The notes below the pieces were generated by a model. That model was not told the origin of the DNA. It ran no database searches and was given only the letters and a program-made list of their open reading frames with translations. Below are positions 1 to 6,935 of a stretch of 8,194 nt of DNA, in pieces. The DNA lies in assembly GCA_015494185.1 (NCBI GenBank), contig WGBT01000180.1:1-8194 (forward strand), read 5' to 3'. The DNA is from Hyphomicrobiales bacterium. GTDB lineage: Bacteria > Pseudomonadota > Alphaproteobacteria > Rhizobiales > S144-35. How positions within the stretch are numbered: position 1 is the first letter of the stretch; every line of letters starts with the position of its first letter. The position numbers and the translations under genes are program-made.

Positions 1-903
1 AAACAAGCGTTTCGGCTCAAACCGCGCATTTGCGCCAAAAATTTCCGGATCGGGCCAAAAATGCACCTTGGTGCCCCGCCGGTTCGGCACTTTGCCAAGT
101 TTTTTCAGTTTGCTCTTGGGAATGCCGCGGGCGAATTCCTGGGCATAGAGCTGTTGGCCTCGGGCCACCTCGACCCGCAACCGCTCGGACAAGGCATTGA
201 CCACCGAAACCCCCACCCCATGCAAGCCGCCAGAAGTGGCATAAACCTTGGAATCAAACTTGCCGCCCGCGTGAAGCGTCGTCATGATCACTTCAAGGGC
301 TGATTTCGATTTGAATTTGGGATGCGGATCGACCGGAATCCCCCGGCCGTTATCGTTCACGGACAAAGAGCCATCAGCATGCAACGCCACCTCGATAAAA
401 CTGGCATGGCCGGCCACCGCCTCATCCATGGCGTTGTCCATGACCTCGGCAAACAGATGATGCAGCGCCTTGCTGTCTGTGCCGCCGATATACATGCCAG
501 GACGGCGCCGCACCGGCTCCAACCCTTCAAGCACCTCGATATCGGCCGCGGAATAGTTGGTTTCAGCGGCGGCGGCAAGAGCAGCCTGGGTTTTTGAGGA
601 TTTGGCTTTCATGTTTTTCTTCGGTTTGGTTTTGCGCTTTTGCGCTTCCGCTCCGGTCTTCGCGGAAGCGCGTTGATTTACATCATCGCCGTTCTTTTGG
701 ACATTTCGAGGCCGCGATTGAATGGTCTGCGCCGCATCGTGCGCCTGCTCGGGCTGTTGCTCAGGCGCGGGCGCAAGATCGAGCGCGCCTTGCGCCTCCT
801 CCCCCTTGTTCCCGTCGCCCCCTTTGGCCTTGCGCTCCTGTTCTGCCGCTTCTGCCGCCACGCCTTTCTTGCGCCGCGAAAACAAATCCCGGATCAATGG
901 CAT
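1..903 (-). CDS. parE: DNA topoisomerase IV subunit B (ParE), N-terminal part, truncated by window edge
   Basis: ATPase subunit of topoisomerase IV, which with ParC decatenates daughter chromosomes and relaxes DNA in the cytoplasm. The 301 residues visible cover the GHKL ATPase domain and the start of the transducer. From about residue 122 the sequence is [20 protein letters not shown], then [15 protein letters not shown] (catalytic Glu about 153, Mg-binding Asn about 157), [15 protein letters not shown] (ATP-binding Asp about 184), [14 protein letters not shown] and the glycine-rich lid [17 protein letters not shown] (about 223-239). [12 protein letters not shown] and [17 protein letters not shown] favour ParE over GyrB. 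The ATG at 903 was chosen because AGGGGAG lies 8 nt upstream and the frame stays open to the conserved core. The ATG at 612 would give a more usual N-terminus but has only a weak ribosome site. The family call is firm and the start less so. The C-terminal part lies beyond base 1. Confidence 0.95.
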   Translation of the reverse strand, partial: MPLIRDLFSRRKKGVAAEAAEQERKAKGGDGNKGEEAQGALDLAPAPEQQPEQAHDAAQTIQSRPRNVQKNGDDVNQRASAKTGAEAQKRKTKPKKNMKAKSSKTQAALAAAAETNYSAADIEVLEGLEPVRRRPGMYIGGTDSKALHHLFAEVMDNAMDEAVAGHASFIEVALHADGSLSVNDNGRGIPVDPHPKFKSKSALEVIMTTLHAGGKFDSKVYATSGGLHGVGVSVVNALSERLRVEVARGQQLYAQEFARGIPKSKLKKLGKVPNRRGTKVHFWPDPEIFGANARFEPKRLF

Positions 904-911
904 CCTAGCCG

Positions 912-918
912 CTCCCCT
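912..918 (-). promoter_or_regulatory. Ribosome binding site of parE (supports the long start)
   Basis: On the minus strand AGGGGAG sits 8 nt before the ATG at 903. The alternative in-frame ATG at 612 is preceded only by an A-rich stretch with GAAG, so this site favours the start that adds the 97-residue extension. Confidence 0.6.
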
Positions 919-982
919 GAGCCAAAACAACGTACCGTTGCCGCAAATACGTCCGCAATAATGAAACGAATCCCCCCTCTCT

Positions 983-1011
983 TATAAAGCATTTCCCCCC
1001 TTTCCCGAAAA
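983..1011 (-). promoter_or_regulatory. Possible parE promoter (TTTTCG-17-TTTATA)
   Basis: On the minus strand a -10-like TTTATA (983-988) lies 17 nt downstream of a weak -35-like TTTTCG (1006-1011). It would start transcription near 975, giving a leader of about 70 nt before the parE ATG at 903. Runs of six G flank the -10 on both sides (972-977 and 995-1000), and an imperfect hairpin (CCTTT-TCGGG-AAAGG, 999-1013) covers the -35 region. The -35 match is poor, so this is a candidate only. Confidence 0.25.
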
Positions 1012-1057
1012 GGCGGAAGGCAGGAATTGCTGGGGATAGTTGTAAAAGAAAGGGAGG

Positions 1058-1073
1058 CCCAAGGACGCTTGGG
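1058..1073 (-). terminator. Possible terminator hairpin after tadC
   Basis: CCCAAG-CGTC-CTTGGG on the minus strand makes a perfect 6-bp stem with a 4-nt loop. It is followed by a pyrimidine-rich stretch, CCTCCCTTTCTTTT, rather than a clean T run. It lies about 160 nt after the tadC stop and upstream of the putative parE promoter. The short stem and interrupted T tract make it a weak candidate. Read-through into parE cannot be excluded. Confidence 0.3.
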
Positions 1074-1231
1074 ATAAAATCAGGAATGGCAGGCTGCCAA
1101 AAGAGACGCCGAATTTTGGACAGCTTTTTGGGAAGGGTTACAACGGAAGCAAAGATCAAGCGAGAGCCCCCTGCGCACAATGAGTTGAAACCAAGGCGCC
1201 CCCATCTTGATCCTTGACCAAAAAGAACATT

Positions 1232-2200
1232 CTAAAGCCCGCCCAAACGAATCGCCGAAGGGCCGAGAATGACCACAAAGATCACCGGCAGGAAAAACAG
1301 AATCATCGGCACGGTGAGTTTCGGCGGCAGGGCGGCGGCCTTTTTCTCCGCAAGGGCCATCCGTTCTTCACGGCTTTCCTGCGCCAAAACCCGCAAAGCT
1401 TGCGAGACCGGCGTGCCATAACGTTCGGCTTGAATAAGGCTCGTTGCCACCGCCTTGACCTGGGGAATCCCGGTCCGCATACCCAAATTCTCAAAAGCCT
1501 GTTTGCGGTTTTGCAGATAAGAGAGCTCCGCTGTGGTCAAGCTCAACTCTTCCGCCAACTCCAAACTGTTGGAACTGATCTCCTCTGCAACCTTGGCAAA
1601 AGCCGCCTCGATGGACATCCCCGACTGCACACAGATCAAAAGCAAATCAAGCGCATCTGGAAATACCCGCGCAATCGCCTGCTGACGTTTTTGAATGATG
1701 TTTTGGAGCAGTATGCTGGGCATAAAAAAACCAACACCCCCAGCGATCAAGGCAAACAAAAATTTCATGCTGGGTGAGTGCGAGGTCGCCCCCATGATAA
1801 AAAAGTAAAACAGAGCAAACAAAAAGAAGACGATCGGCAGGGTGATTTTGAAAAACACGAAAGTGACAAAAGGCGCCTGTCCGCGGAGCCCTGCCATCTT
1901 GAGCTTCTTTTTGAGACTGTCCGCATCAAAGACCTGCTGCAGATTCAACGCATCGACGACCTGTTGCATGTAGCCTTTGGGGGCTTTGCGCAAACTGCGG
2001 CGGTTTTCATTCGCCATCATTTCGGCCAGGCGCTGCGCCCGCAATCTTTCCCTTTCAGAGGCAACATAATTCATGCGCTCATGAAACCGGTCGCCAGACA
2101 AGACCGGAAAAGACACCGCTATGATCACCGCCAAAGTGCCAACGAAAGTCAGCACGACAACAGCCAGCTGCGGGTCAAACAAACTCTCAAACAATTCCAT
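1232..2200 (-). CDS. tadC: TadC, Tad pilus inner-membrane platform protein (type II secretion F domain)
   Basis: Inner-membrane platform protein of the Tad pilus machine. It is thought to pair with TadB and couple CpaF ATP hydrolysis to Flp pilus assembly. The 322-residue product has a membrane segment at about 11-34, a charged cytoplasmic stretch (about 36-110), two hydrophobic segments (about 112-136 and 147-166), a T2SSF domain (about 175-305, with FPDALDLLLICVQSGMSIEAAF and ERYGTPVSQALRVLAQESREER) and a last membrane helix (about 297-315). ALPPKLTVPMILFFLPVIF is typical of TadC. Length fits the family. The start codons read GTG-ATG (2203, 2200). ATG 2200 was chosen because GAGG is 7 nt upstream of it and only 4 nt from the GTG. 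It is the last pilus gene here, 80 nt after tadB. No tadD follows. Confidence 0.93.
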   Translation of the reverse strand: MELFESLFDPQLAVVVLTFVGTLAVIIAVSFPVLSGDRFHERMNYVASERERLRAQRLAEMMANENRRSLRKAPKGYMQQVVDALNLQQVFDADSLKKKLKMAGLRGQAPFVTFVFFKITLPIVFFLFALFYFFIMGATSHSPSMKFLFALIAGGVGFFMPSILLQNIIQKRQQAIARVFPDALDLLLICVQSGMSIEAAFAKVAEEISSNSLELAEELSLTTAELSYLQNRKQAFENLGMRTGIPQVKAVATSLIQAERYGTPVSQALRVLAQESREERMALAEKKAAALPPKLTVPMILFFLPVIFVVILGPSAIRLGGL

Positions 2201-2207
2201 CACTGAA

Positions 2208-2211
2208 CCTC
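2208..2211 (-). promoter_or_regulatory. Ribosome binding site of tadC
   Basis: GAGG on the minus strand lies 7 nt before ATG 2200 and 4 nt before GTG 2203, favouring the ATG. A GCGGC/GCCGC hairpin (2217-2230) ends 5 nt upstream of this site. Confidence 0.5.
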
Positions 2212-2216
2212 ACCAT

Positions 2217-2230
2217 GCGGCATCTGCCGC
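2217..2230 (-). promoter_or_regulatory. Small hairpin in the tadB-tadC spacer
   Basis: GCGGCAGATGCCGC on the minus strand can form a 5-bp GC stem (6 bp if the loop tightens) in the 80-nt tadB-tadC gap, immediately before the tadC ribosome site. No T run follows, so it is not a terminator. It might influence mRNA stability or tadC translation. The role is inferred only. Confidence 0.3.
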
Positions 2231-2280
2231 TTTACTCTTTTGCGCTTTGGACAACAGCCGCAAACAACGCTCAACCAGCC

Positions 2281-3267
2281 TCAATAGTCGAAATTGATCA
2301 TTCTGTGCATGACGAAAATGCCTAGCAACATCCACACACCCGAAGCTGCGAGCATGGCCCGGCCCCATTGATGTTCCCAAAGCAGCGATATGTAAGCCGG
2401 GGTTGTCATATAAACCAGCAACATCACGATAAACGGCAGCGCCCCGATGATCATCGCCGAAGATTTGGCCTCCGAGCTAAACGCCTGCACCTTGCCCTGA
2501 AGACGCTTGCGTCCGCGCAAGACCTCGGCAAGATTGTTGAGCGCCTCGGCTAGATTGCCGCCTGATTGTTGTTGAATGGCGATCACAATCGAAAAGAAGT
2601 TGACCTCTTGCAGCGGCACCCGTTCACGAAGGCGATTGAAACATTCAAGCAGCGGCACCCCAACACGCTGCTGCTCTACGACCAGTTGAAATTCGCTGCG
2701 AATCGGTTCCGGCGCTTCCTTGGCGATGATTTCTAAGCAATCATTCAAGGGCAGCCCGGATTTCACACCACGCACGACAATATCGATGGTGTTGGCGAAT
2801 TCCTCCAGAAATTTACGCTGCCGGCGCCGGGCCAGGCGGGTTAGCATATAACGTGGCAATCCATAAGACGCCGCGCCTCCCGCCAATAACGCGATAAAAG
2901 GAGAAACTCCGGACAGAGCCACCAAGACCATCACCACGATCCCTGTCACGGCGGAGAGCACGTAATAGGTGTTTGGGGTCATGGCGAGCCCCGCTTGCTC
3001 CAAACGCCGGCGCAGTGATATTTTCTTGGAAGCGCTGGTCCGCTCGTTCAATTCCTGAAGCGTCTCTTGCACTTGCCTGCGCCGCGCAATTACATGTTCA
3101 GCCTCGCGCTTTTGAATAACGCGCGGCCCCCCCGCCACGGAAGCCAACCGCTTCTTGCGATCACTCTGCCCGCTCATGAGCGGAGACAACAACACATAAA
3201 TTGTGCCCCCAGCGGCCAATGCTGACAATGCTACGATCGACAACTGCACGATATCAAAACTAGCCAT
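2281..3267 (-). CDS. tadB: TadB, Tad pilus inner-membrane platform protein (type II secretion F domain)
   Basis: Inner-membrane partner of TadC, forming the assembly platform on which CpaF acts. The 328-residue product has an N-terminal membrane helix (about 8-28), a basic, helix-prone cytoplasmic stretch (about 36-95, with RRRQVQETLQELNER), a pair of membrane segments (about 101-118 and 122-139), a T2SSF domain (about 152-282) and two C-terminal segments (about 272-288 and 304-320). Family-typical text includes FANTIDIVVRGVKSGLPLNDCL, QQQSGGNLAEALNNLAEVLRGR and the SSEAKSSAMIIGALPF region. ATG 3267 was chosen over the in-frame TTG at 3273 because AGAGGA lies 7 nt upstream of the ATG and would be too close to the TTG. 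It overlaps the cpaF stop by 8 nt, suggesting translational coupling. Confidence 0.95.
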   Translation of the reverse strand: MASFDIVQLSIVALSALAAGGTIYVLLSPLMSGQSDRKKRLASVAGGPRVIQKREAEHVIARRRQVQETLQELNERTSASKKISLRRRLEQAGLAMTPNTYYVLSAVTGIVVMVLVALSGVSPFIALLAGGAASYGLPRYMLTRLARRRQRKFLEEFANTIDIVVRGVKSGLPLNDCLEIIAKEAPEPIRSEFQLVVEQQRVGVPLLECFNRLRERVPLQEVNFFSIVIAIQQQSGGNLAEALNNLAEVLRGRKRLQGKVQAFSSEAKSSAMIIGALPFIVMLLVYMTTPAYISLLWEHQWGRAMLAASGVWMLLGIFVMHRMINFDY

Positions 3268-4783
3268 GACCAAATCCTCTACTCTCGGTACGCGGCAATC
3301 CTGTCTCGGCTGGAACTTCAGCGGCCGACAGGGCTTCCATCAAGCGCCGGCCTTCATTGAAATATTCGGCCCGTTCATAAAATTTCGGCTGTGTGATCCC
3401 GGTCGAACGATGCCGGCCAATGATCTTACCGTTCGCGTCCTGCCCCAAAATCTCGAAGATGTAGAGATCTTGCAGGGTGATAACGTCTCCTTCCATCCCG
3501 ATCACCTCGGTGATGTGGGTGATCTTGCGGGAACCATCGCGCAGCCGCATGGCCTGAATGATAATGTCGACCGATCCAACAATCATCTCGCGGATGGTGC
3601 GGGACGGCAGGTTGTAGCCTCCCATCTGGATCATGCTTTCAATCCGGTTCAGACACTCCCGCGGACTGTTGGAGTGCAAGGTGCCCATCGAACCGTCATG
3701 CCCGGTGTTCATGGCCTGCAACAAATCGAAGGCTTCCGGGCCGCGCACCTCCCCCACGATGATGCGTTCAGGACGCATCCGCAGACAGTTCTTGATCAGA
3801 TCGCGCATCGTGATCTCACCTTCGCCTTCCAGGTTCGGCGGGCGGGTTTCGAGGCGGACCACGTGAGGCTGTTGCAATTGCAGCTCCGCGGAATCCTCGC
3901 AGGTGATGATGCGCTCATCATGTTCAATATAACCGGTTAGACAGTTCAACAGTGTCGTCTTACCCGAGCCGGTGCCGCCGGAGATGATGGTGTTGCAACG
4001 CGACTTGCCAATGATTTCCAAAATCACCTTGCCCTCTGGCGTGATCGAGCCATATTCAACAAGTTGATCAAGGGTCAGCTTATCGCGTTTGAATTTACGA
4101 ATCGTAAGCGTCGGCCCATCGAGTGCCAGTGGCGGGGCGATGACGTTGACACGGGAACCATCCGGCAGGCGCGCGTCACAGATCGGGCTTGATTCATCGA
4201 CACGGCGTCCGACTTGGGAAACGATCCGCTGACAGATATTCATCAGCTGGGCATTGTCGAGAAAGCGGATTCCGGCCCGCTCCACCTTGCCGCCCACCTC
4301 GATATAGGTCTGATCGGCCCCATTGACCATGATATCGGCGATGTCATCGCGCGCCAACAAAGGTTCCAGCGGCCCATAGCCCAACACGTCGTTGCAAATG
4401 TCTTCCAACAGATCTTCCTGTTCGGAAATCGACATCACAATGGATTGCAACGAGATGATCTCATTGACGATATCGCGAATCTCATCGCGAGCAACCTCGG
4501 GCTCCATGGTCATCAGTTGCGCAAGGTCAATGGTTTCAATCAGCGCATTGAAGACCGTTGATTTAATGTCGTAATATTCTTCCGACTGGCCGGTGTCGAA
4601 ATCATCGACAACAGGGGCTGCCGGTTTCGCCGTCCGCGGTCCCGCCTTGTTGGCGACATCGGCCACTTTCTGGGTCAGCATATCCGACTGCGACTGAAAA
4701 CCGCCCGGATCGTGCGCCTGCTCCTGTGCTGGAGCTTCAACCGGCAGGTTTGTACGATTGGATGAACCGCGTTTACCAAACAT
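3260..4783 (-). CDS. cpaF: CpaF/TadA, Tad pilus secretion ATPase
   Basis: Cytoplasmic hexameric ATPase of the type II/IV secretion superfamily (GspE/VirB11-like) that powers Flp pilus assembly at the TadB/TadC platform. The product is 507 residues. A hydrophilic N-terminal region (about 1-70) precedes the N-terminal domain (about 75-250, with [21 protein letters not shown] and [21 protein letters not shown]). The catalytic core has Walker [10 protein letters not shown] (about 269-277, Lys 275), the Asp box [10 protein letters not shown] (about 294-303), a Walker B-type segment [16 protein letters not shown] with Glu about 345, and the His box [15 protein letters not shown] (about 358-372). 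All key residues are present and the length is normal. The start reads GTG-ATG (4786, 4783). ATG 4783 was chosen because GGGG lies 7 nt upstream. It is 4 nt from the cpaE stop and overlaps tadB by 8 nt. Confidence 0.97.
   Translation of the reverse strand: MFGKRGSSNRTNLPVEAPAQEQAHDPGGFQSQSDMLTQKVADVANKAGPRTAKPAAPVVDDFDTGQSEEYYDIKSTVFNALIETIDLAQLMTMEPEVARDEIRDIVNEIISLQSIVMSISEQEDLLEDICNDVLGYGPLEPLLARDDIADIMVNGADQTYIEVGGKVERAGIRFLDNAQLMNICQRIVSQVGRRVDESSPICDARLPDGSRVNVIAPPLALDGPTLTIRKFKRDKLTLDQLVEYGSITPEGKVILEIIGKSRCNTIISGGTGSGKTTLLNCLTGYIEHDERIITCEDSAELQLQQPHVVRLETRPPNLEGEGEITMRDLIKNCLRMRPERIIVGEVRGPEAFDLLQAMNTGHDGSMGTLHSNSPRECLNRIESMIQMGGYNLPSRTIREMIVGSVDIIIQAMRLRDGSRKITHITEVIGMEGDVITLQDLYIFEILGQDANGKIIGRHRSTGITQPKFYERAEYFNEGRRLMEALSAAEVPAETGLPRTESRGFGHG
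3275..3280 (-). promoter_or_regulatory. Ribosome binding site of tadB inside the cpaF 3' end
   Basis: AGAGGA on the minus strand lies 7 nt before ATG 3267 and within the last codons of cpaF. It decides the ATG over the TTG at 3273 and supports coupled translation of the two genes. Confidence 0.6.
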
Positions 4784-4787
4784 CACA

Positions 4788-6086
4788 TTACCCCGTTTTC
4801 TTCATATTCAACTTCGACAAGATCGGCGCAAACAGCGAACGCGTCTGCTGCTTGGGTTCGACCCGATTGGTCAGCACGAAGGCCAGCTCATGGAAAATCT
4901 CGGCCTGACGCGACTTGTCATTGATTTCTTCGATCATCTGGCCGTTATTGGCGGCGGTGCCAAACAGGTGCGGCTCGAACTCGATCACCGCGGTTGGGTT
5001 GAGCCCCACCGCCTGGGCAAAGTCGGCAACTGGAATTTCAGGGCGCTTGGGCACCCCGACCTGATTGATGACGAGATGCGGCGGACCATCATTGGCGCGG
5101 GCCGGCCGGATCAGCTCGATCAGGTTTTTGGTATTGCGCAGGCTGGCCAAATCCGGGGTTGCAGTGATCACCACCTCATCGGCCTGTAAAATCACATCCT
5201 TGGCCCAAGAGGTCCAAAGATGGGGCACATCGAGCGCGGCATAGGGCACGTTCTGCCGCACCACATCGACCACCGTGTTGCAGGCCCGGGGCTCGAGATC
5301 ATATTCCCATTCCAAAGTGCCTGGTGCAGCGAACAGGCTCAACCGGTCGGAACATTTCGCCAGCAACCGGTCGAGCAACACCGCATCGAGCCGGTCCGGA
5401 TCGCTCAGCGCCTCGGCGATGCCCTGCATCGGGTCCTGGTTGAAATCGAGCGCCGCGGTGCCAAAAGGCAGATCGAAATCGGCGATCACCACATCGGAGC
5501 GCAATGCCCGCGACATCGCCCAGGCGGTGTTGTGACAGACCGTGCTCGAGCCCGCCCCGCCCTTAGCACCGACAAAGGCGATCACCTCGCCAACGGGATC
5601 GGCTTCCGGGTTGACATAGATATCGGCAATCGCCTCCATCACCTGAAGGGGCTTGATCGGCCCCACCAGATAGTCGGACACACCGCGGGCGATCAGCTGC
5701 CGGTAAAGCACCACGTCATTGACATGGCCGATCACAATCACCTTGGTGCCCATGTCGCAGACTTCCGCCAAACGGTCGATATCCTGCAACAGCGGCTCAC
5801 GGTCATAGACCGATTCGACGATGATCAGATTGGGGGTCGCCGCGTTTTGATAAAACGCCACCGCCGCTGGAATACCGCCCATCTGCACGGTGACATGAGC
5901 CTTGGCCAGACGGCGGTCGGCGGCGGCCTGTTGCAGAATGTCGGCCGTGCCCTGATCTTCGCAAAACGCCTGAATGGTGATCCGCGGAATCGGACGCACC
6001 CGTTTTTGGGTTTCGCGCTCGTCAGGCGAGGAGGCCGCCGCCGCGCCCTGTCCCATTTCAGCTCCAGAGTCCATTGCGCTGGTCAT
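4788..6086 (-). CDS. cpaE: CpaE/TadZ, pilus localisation ATPase (receiver-like plus ParA/MinD-like domains)
   Basis: Cytoplasmic or membrane-associated MinD/ParA-family protein. Family members place the Tad machinery, often at a cell pole. The product is 432 residues. A polar N-terminal stretch (1-33) precedes a degenerate receiver-like domain (about 35-157, RITIQAFCEDQGTADIL to GPIKPLQVMEAIADIYV). The ParA/MinD-type domain begins near 166 with GAKGGAGSST (173-182). The signature Lys of KGG is kept (Lys 175), but Ser replaces the usual second Walker A Lys, as is common in CpaE. IADFDLPFG (201-209) supplies the switch aspartates, and AALDVPHLW (283-291) is the Walker B-like strand. ATG 6086 overlaps the cpaD TGA as ATGA and has GGGAGG 9 nt upstream. 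Confidence 0.95.
   Translation of the reverse strand: MTSAMDSGAEMGQGAAAASSPDERETQKRVRPIPRITIQAFCEDQGTADILQQAAADRRLAKAHVTVQMGGIPAAVAFYQNAATPNLIIVESVYDREPLLQDIDRLAEVCDMGTKVIVIGHVNDVVLYRQLIARGVSDYLVGPIKPLQVMEAIADIYVNPEADPVGEVIAFVGAKGGAGSSTVCHNTAWAMSRALRSDVVIADFDLPFGTAALDFNQDPMQGIAEALSDPDRLDAVLLDRLLAKCSDRLSLFAAPGTLEWEYDLEPRACNTVVDVVRQNVPYAALDVPHLWTSWAKDVILQADEVVITATPDLASLRNTKNLIELIRPARANDGPPHLVINQVGVPKRPEIPVADFAQAVGLNPTAVIEFEPHLFGTAANNGQMIEEINDKSRQAEIFHELAFVLTNRVEPKQQTRSLFAPILSKLNMKKTG
4791..4794 (-). promoter_or_regulatory. Ribosome binding site of cpaF inside the cpaE 3' end
   Basis: The last Gly codon of cpaE plus one base gives GGGG directly before its TAA, 7 nt from ATG 4783 and 4 nt from GTG 4786. 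It is a weak but well-placed site, consistent with coupling to cpaE. Confidence 0.45.
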
Positions 6087-6841
6087 TGCTTGTTACCTCC
6101 CGACTCGCCGGCTTCGGAAATCCCTGCATTTTGGTCTTTAGACTTCTTCGACGTTGTATCCTCGCCATTGATGTAGTTATCCCACAACTTATCGCGGCGA
6201 TCCCCATCACGCGGGTCCATATGCCGTGGCACCACCAGATCTTTCGGGGTGTCGACCATCGCCGCCAGATTTTGTTGTTGCGCACAGCCGAAATTCTCAT
6301 AAGGCAGGTTCTGCCGCGATTCGGCCAGATTGCGGGTCCAGAGGCCGCATTCCGGCCCCTTGGCAACATAGCCCTTATAAGATACGGTGATCGGCGCTTC
6401 GGGGTCGCCTTGGGGCACGAAGGTGGCGAAATGCACCGCGCGGCGCGGAATCTGTTCCTCTTTCATGACATTGCGAAACTGGCGCAGGGCCCGCCCCACG
6501 GCCACTTCATTGGGTGCGCCCACCGGGGCCCTGACGAACAACTGGCCCACCCCATTGGTCTTGTAGCGGCGAATGAGCGTCCGGAACCGCTCCTTGTCGC
6601 TCTTGTTGAGGCCGCGATCACCACGCCGGACGACGAAATCCGTATGACGATCCTGTTTCGAAACCCGGATCGGATGACGTTGCGAGGGATCGCCAACCAC
6701 ATAGCCCATCACTTCACTATAAGGTTCATGTGCGCTGCACCCCGCCACGGTCAGCACCAGTATCGAAGCGGACATCACCTGAAACACTCTGGTGAGACGA
6801 CGCTTCTGCGGACCAACGCCCTTAACTTCCGCAGTATTCAT
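6083..6841 (-). CDS. cpaD: CpaD, Tad pilus assembly lipoprotein
   Basis: Outer-membrane-associated lipoprotein of alphaproteobacterial Tad systems, generally thought to assist the CpaC secretin. The 252-residue precursor has a basic N-region (KRRLTR), a hydrophobic core (about 19-32) and the lipobox VAGC with lipidated Cys about 35, giving a mature protein of about 218 residues. The CpaD domain spans about 40-215, with VRRGDRGLNKSDKERF, GQLFVRAPVGAPNEVAVGRAL and the characteristic ENFGCAQQQNLAAMVDTPKDLV followed by PR. Cys 165 and Cys 186 could form a disulfide. A hydrophilic Ser/Lys/Gly tail (about 225-252) follows. ATG 6841 was chosen because GGAG lies 7 nt upstream and the signal peptide then has normal length. 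The longer frame from ATG 7009 would overlap cpaC and add a non-signal stretch. It lies 94 nt after cpaC. Confidence 0.94.
   Translation of the reverse strand: MNTAEVKGVGPQKRRLTRVFQVMSASILVLTVAGCSAHEPYSEVMGYVVGDPSQRHPIRVSKQDRHTDFVVRRGDRGLNKSDKERFRTLIRRYKTNGVGQLFVRAPVGAPNEVAVGRALRQFRNVMKEEQIPRRAVHFATFVPQGDPEAPITVSYKGYVAKGPECGLWTRNLAESRQNLPYENFGCAQQQNLAAMVDTPKDLVVPRHMDPRDGDRRDKLWDNYINGEDTTSKKSKDQNAGISEAGESGGNKQ
6096..6101 (-). promoter_or_regulatory. Ribosome binding site of cpaE inside the cpaD 3' end
   Basis: GGGAGG on the minus strand lies 9 nt before ATG 6086 and within the last cpaD codons. Together with the ATGA stop/start overlap it indicates coupled translation. Confidence 0.6.
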
Positions 6842-6848
6842 AATTCTT

Positions 6849-6852
6849 CTCC
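6849..6852 (-). promoter_or_regulatory. Ribosome binding site of cpaD (decides the start)
   Basis: GGAG (in TGGAGAAG) lies 7 nt before ATG 6841 on the minus strand. It separates the true start from the longer open frame that reaches back into cpaC at 7009. Confidence 0.6.
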
Positions 6853-6867
6853 ATTTCCCGCAAATCC

Positions 6868-6879
6868 GGCCTTCCGGCC
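6868..6879 (-). promoter_or_regulatory. Short GNRA-loop hairpin in the cpaC-cpaD spacer
   Basis: GGCC-GGAA-GGCC on the minus strand can form a 4-bp GC stem with a GGAA (GNRA-type) loop in the 94-nt cpaC-cpaD gap. An overlapping CCGG-AAGG-CCGG pairing is an alternative. There is no T run, so it is not a terminator. It may be an mRNA stability element or chance. Confidence 0.2.
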
Positions 6880-6935
6880 CCACACACCGGGCTTCCCATC
6901 CCGTCCATCGCACGGCTGATTGCCCCGCTTTTCGG

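Larger units (their letters stand above)
904..1231. other. Intergenic region between tadC and parE (328 nt)
   Basis: No credible gene is seen on either strand. The one sizeable minus-strand open frame (1180 to 905) starts with TTG, has no ribosome site and resembles no family I know. The region holds a small perfect hairpin (1058-1073), two G6 runs around a TTTATAA (972-1000, minus strand) and a distant 7-bp inverted repeat GATCAAG/CTTGATC (1154-1160 and 1206-1212). It most likely carries the end of the tad transcript and the start of the parE transcript. Confidence 0.6.

Noticed and set aside
905..1180. Minus-strand open frame of 91 codons between tadC and parE
   Set aside because: TTG start, no ribosome site, basic and Phe/Leu/Pro-rich without a domain, and it spans the putative terminator and promoter elements.
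1154..1212. Inverted repeat GATCAAG … CTTGATC
   Set aside because: Seven-bp arms separated by 45 nt with no supporting structure. This is expected by chance in a few hundred bases.
1214..2206. Two plus-strand open frames (1214-1777 and 1778-2206) antisense to tadC
   Set aside because: They abut exactly opposite tadC, have His/Gln/Arg-rich shadow composition and resemble no known protein.
3203..3940. Plus-strand open frame of 245 codons antisense to cpaF and tadB
   Set aside because: It is antisense to the conserved CpaF ATPase core, and its composition is that of a complement frame.
5220..6176. Long plus-strand open frame of 318 codons antisense to cpaE and the end of cpaD
   Set aside because: It lies fully opposite two well-conserved genes, is rich in His, Arg and Gly as expected from the complement of G+C-rich codons, and shows no recognisable domain.
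6822..6908. Mini-ORF of 28 codons (MDGMGSPVCGAG…) across the cpaC-cpaD gap, out of frame with cpaD
   Set aside because: The only upstream G-rich stretch is about 14 nt from the ATG, and nothing suggests a leader peptide. It probably occurs by chance.
6074..6919. Plus-strand open frame of 281 codons antisense to cpaD
   Set aside because: Mirror of cpaD coding bias. No ribosome site or family resemblance was seen.
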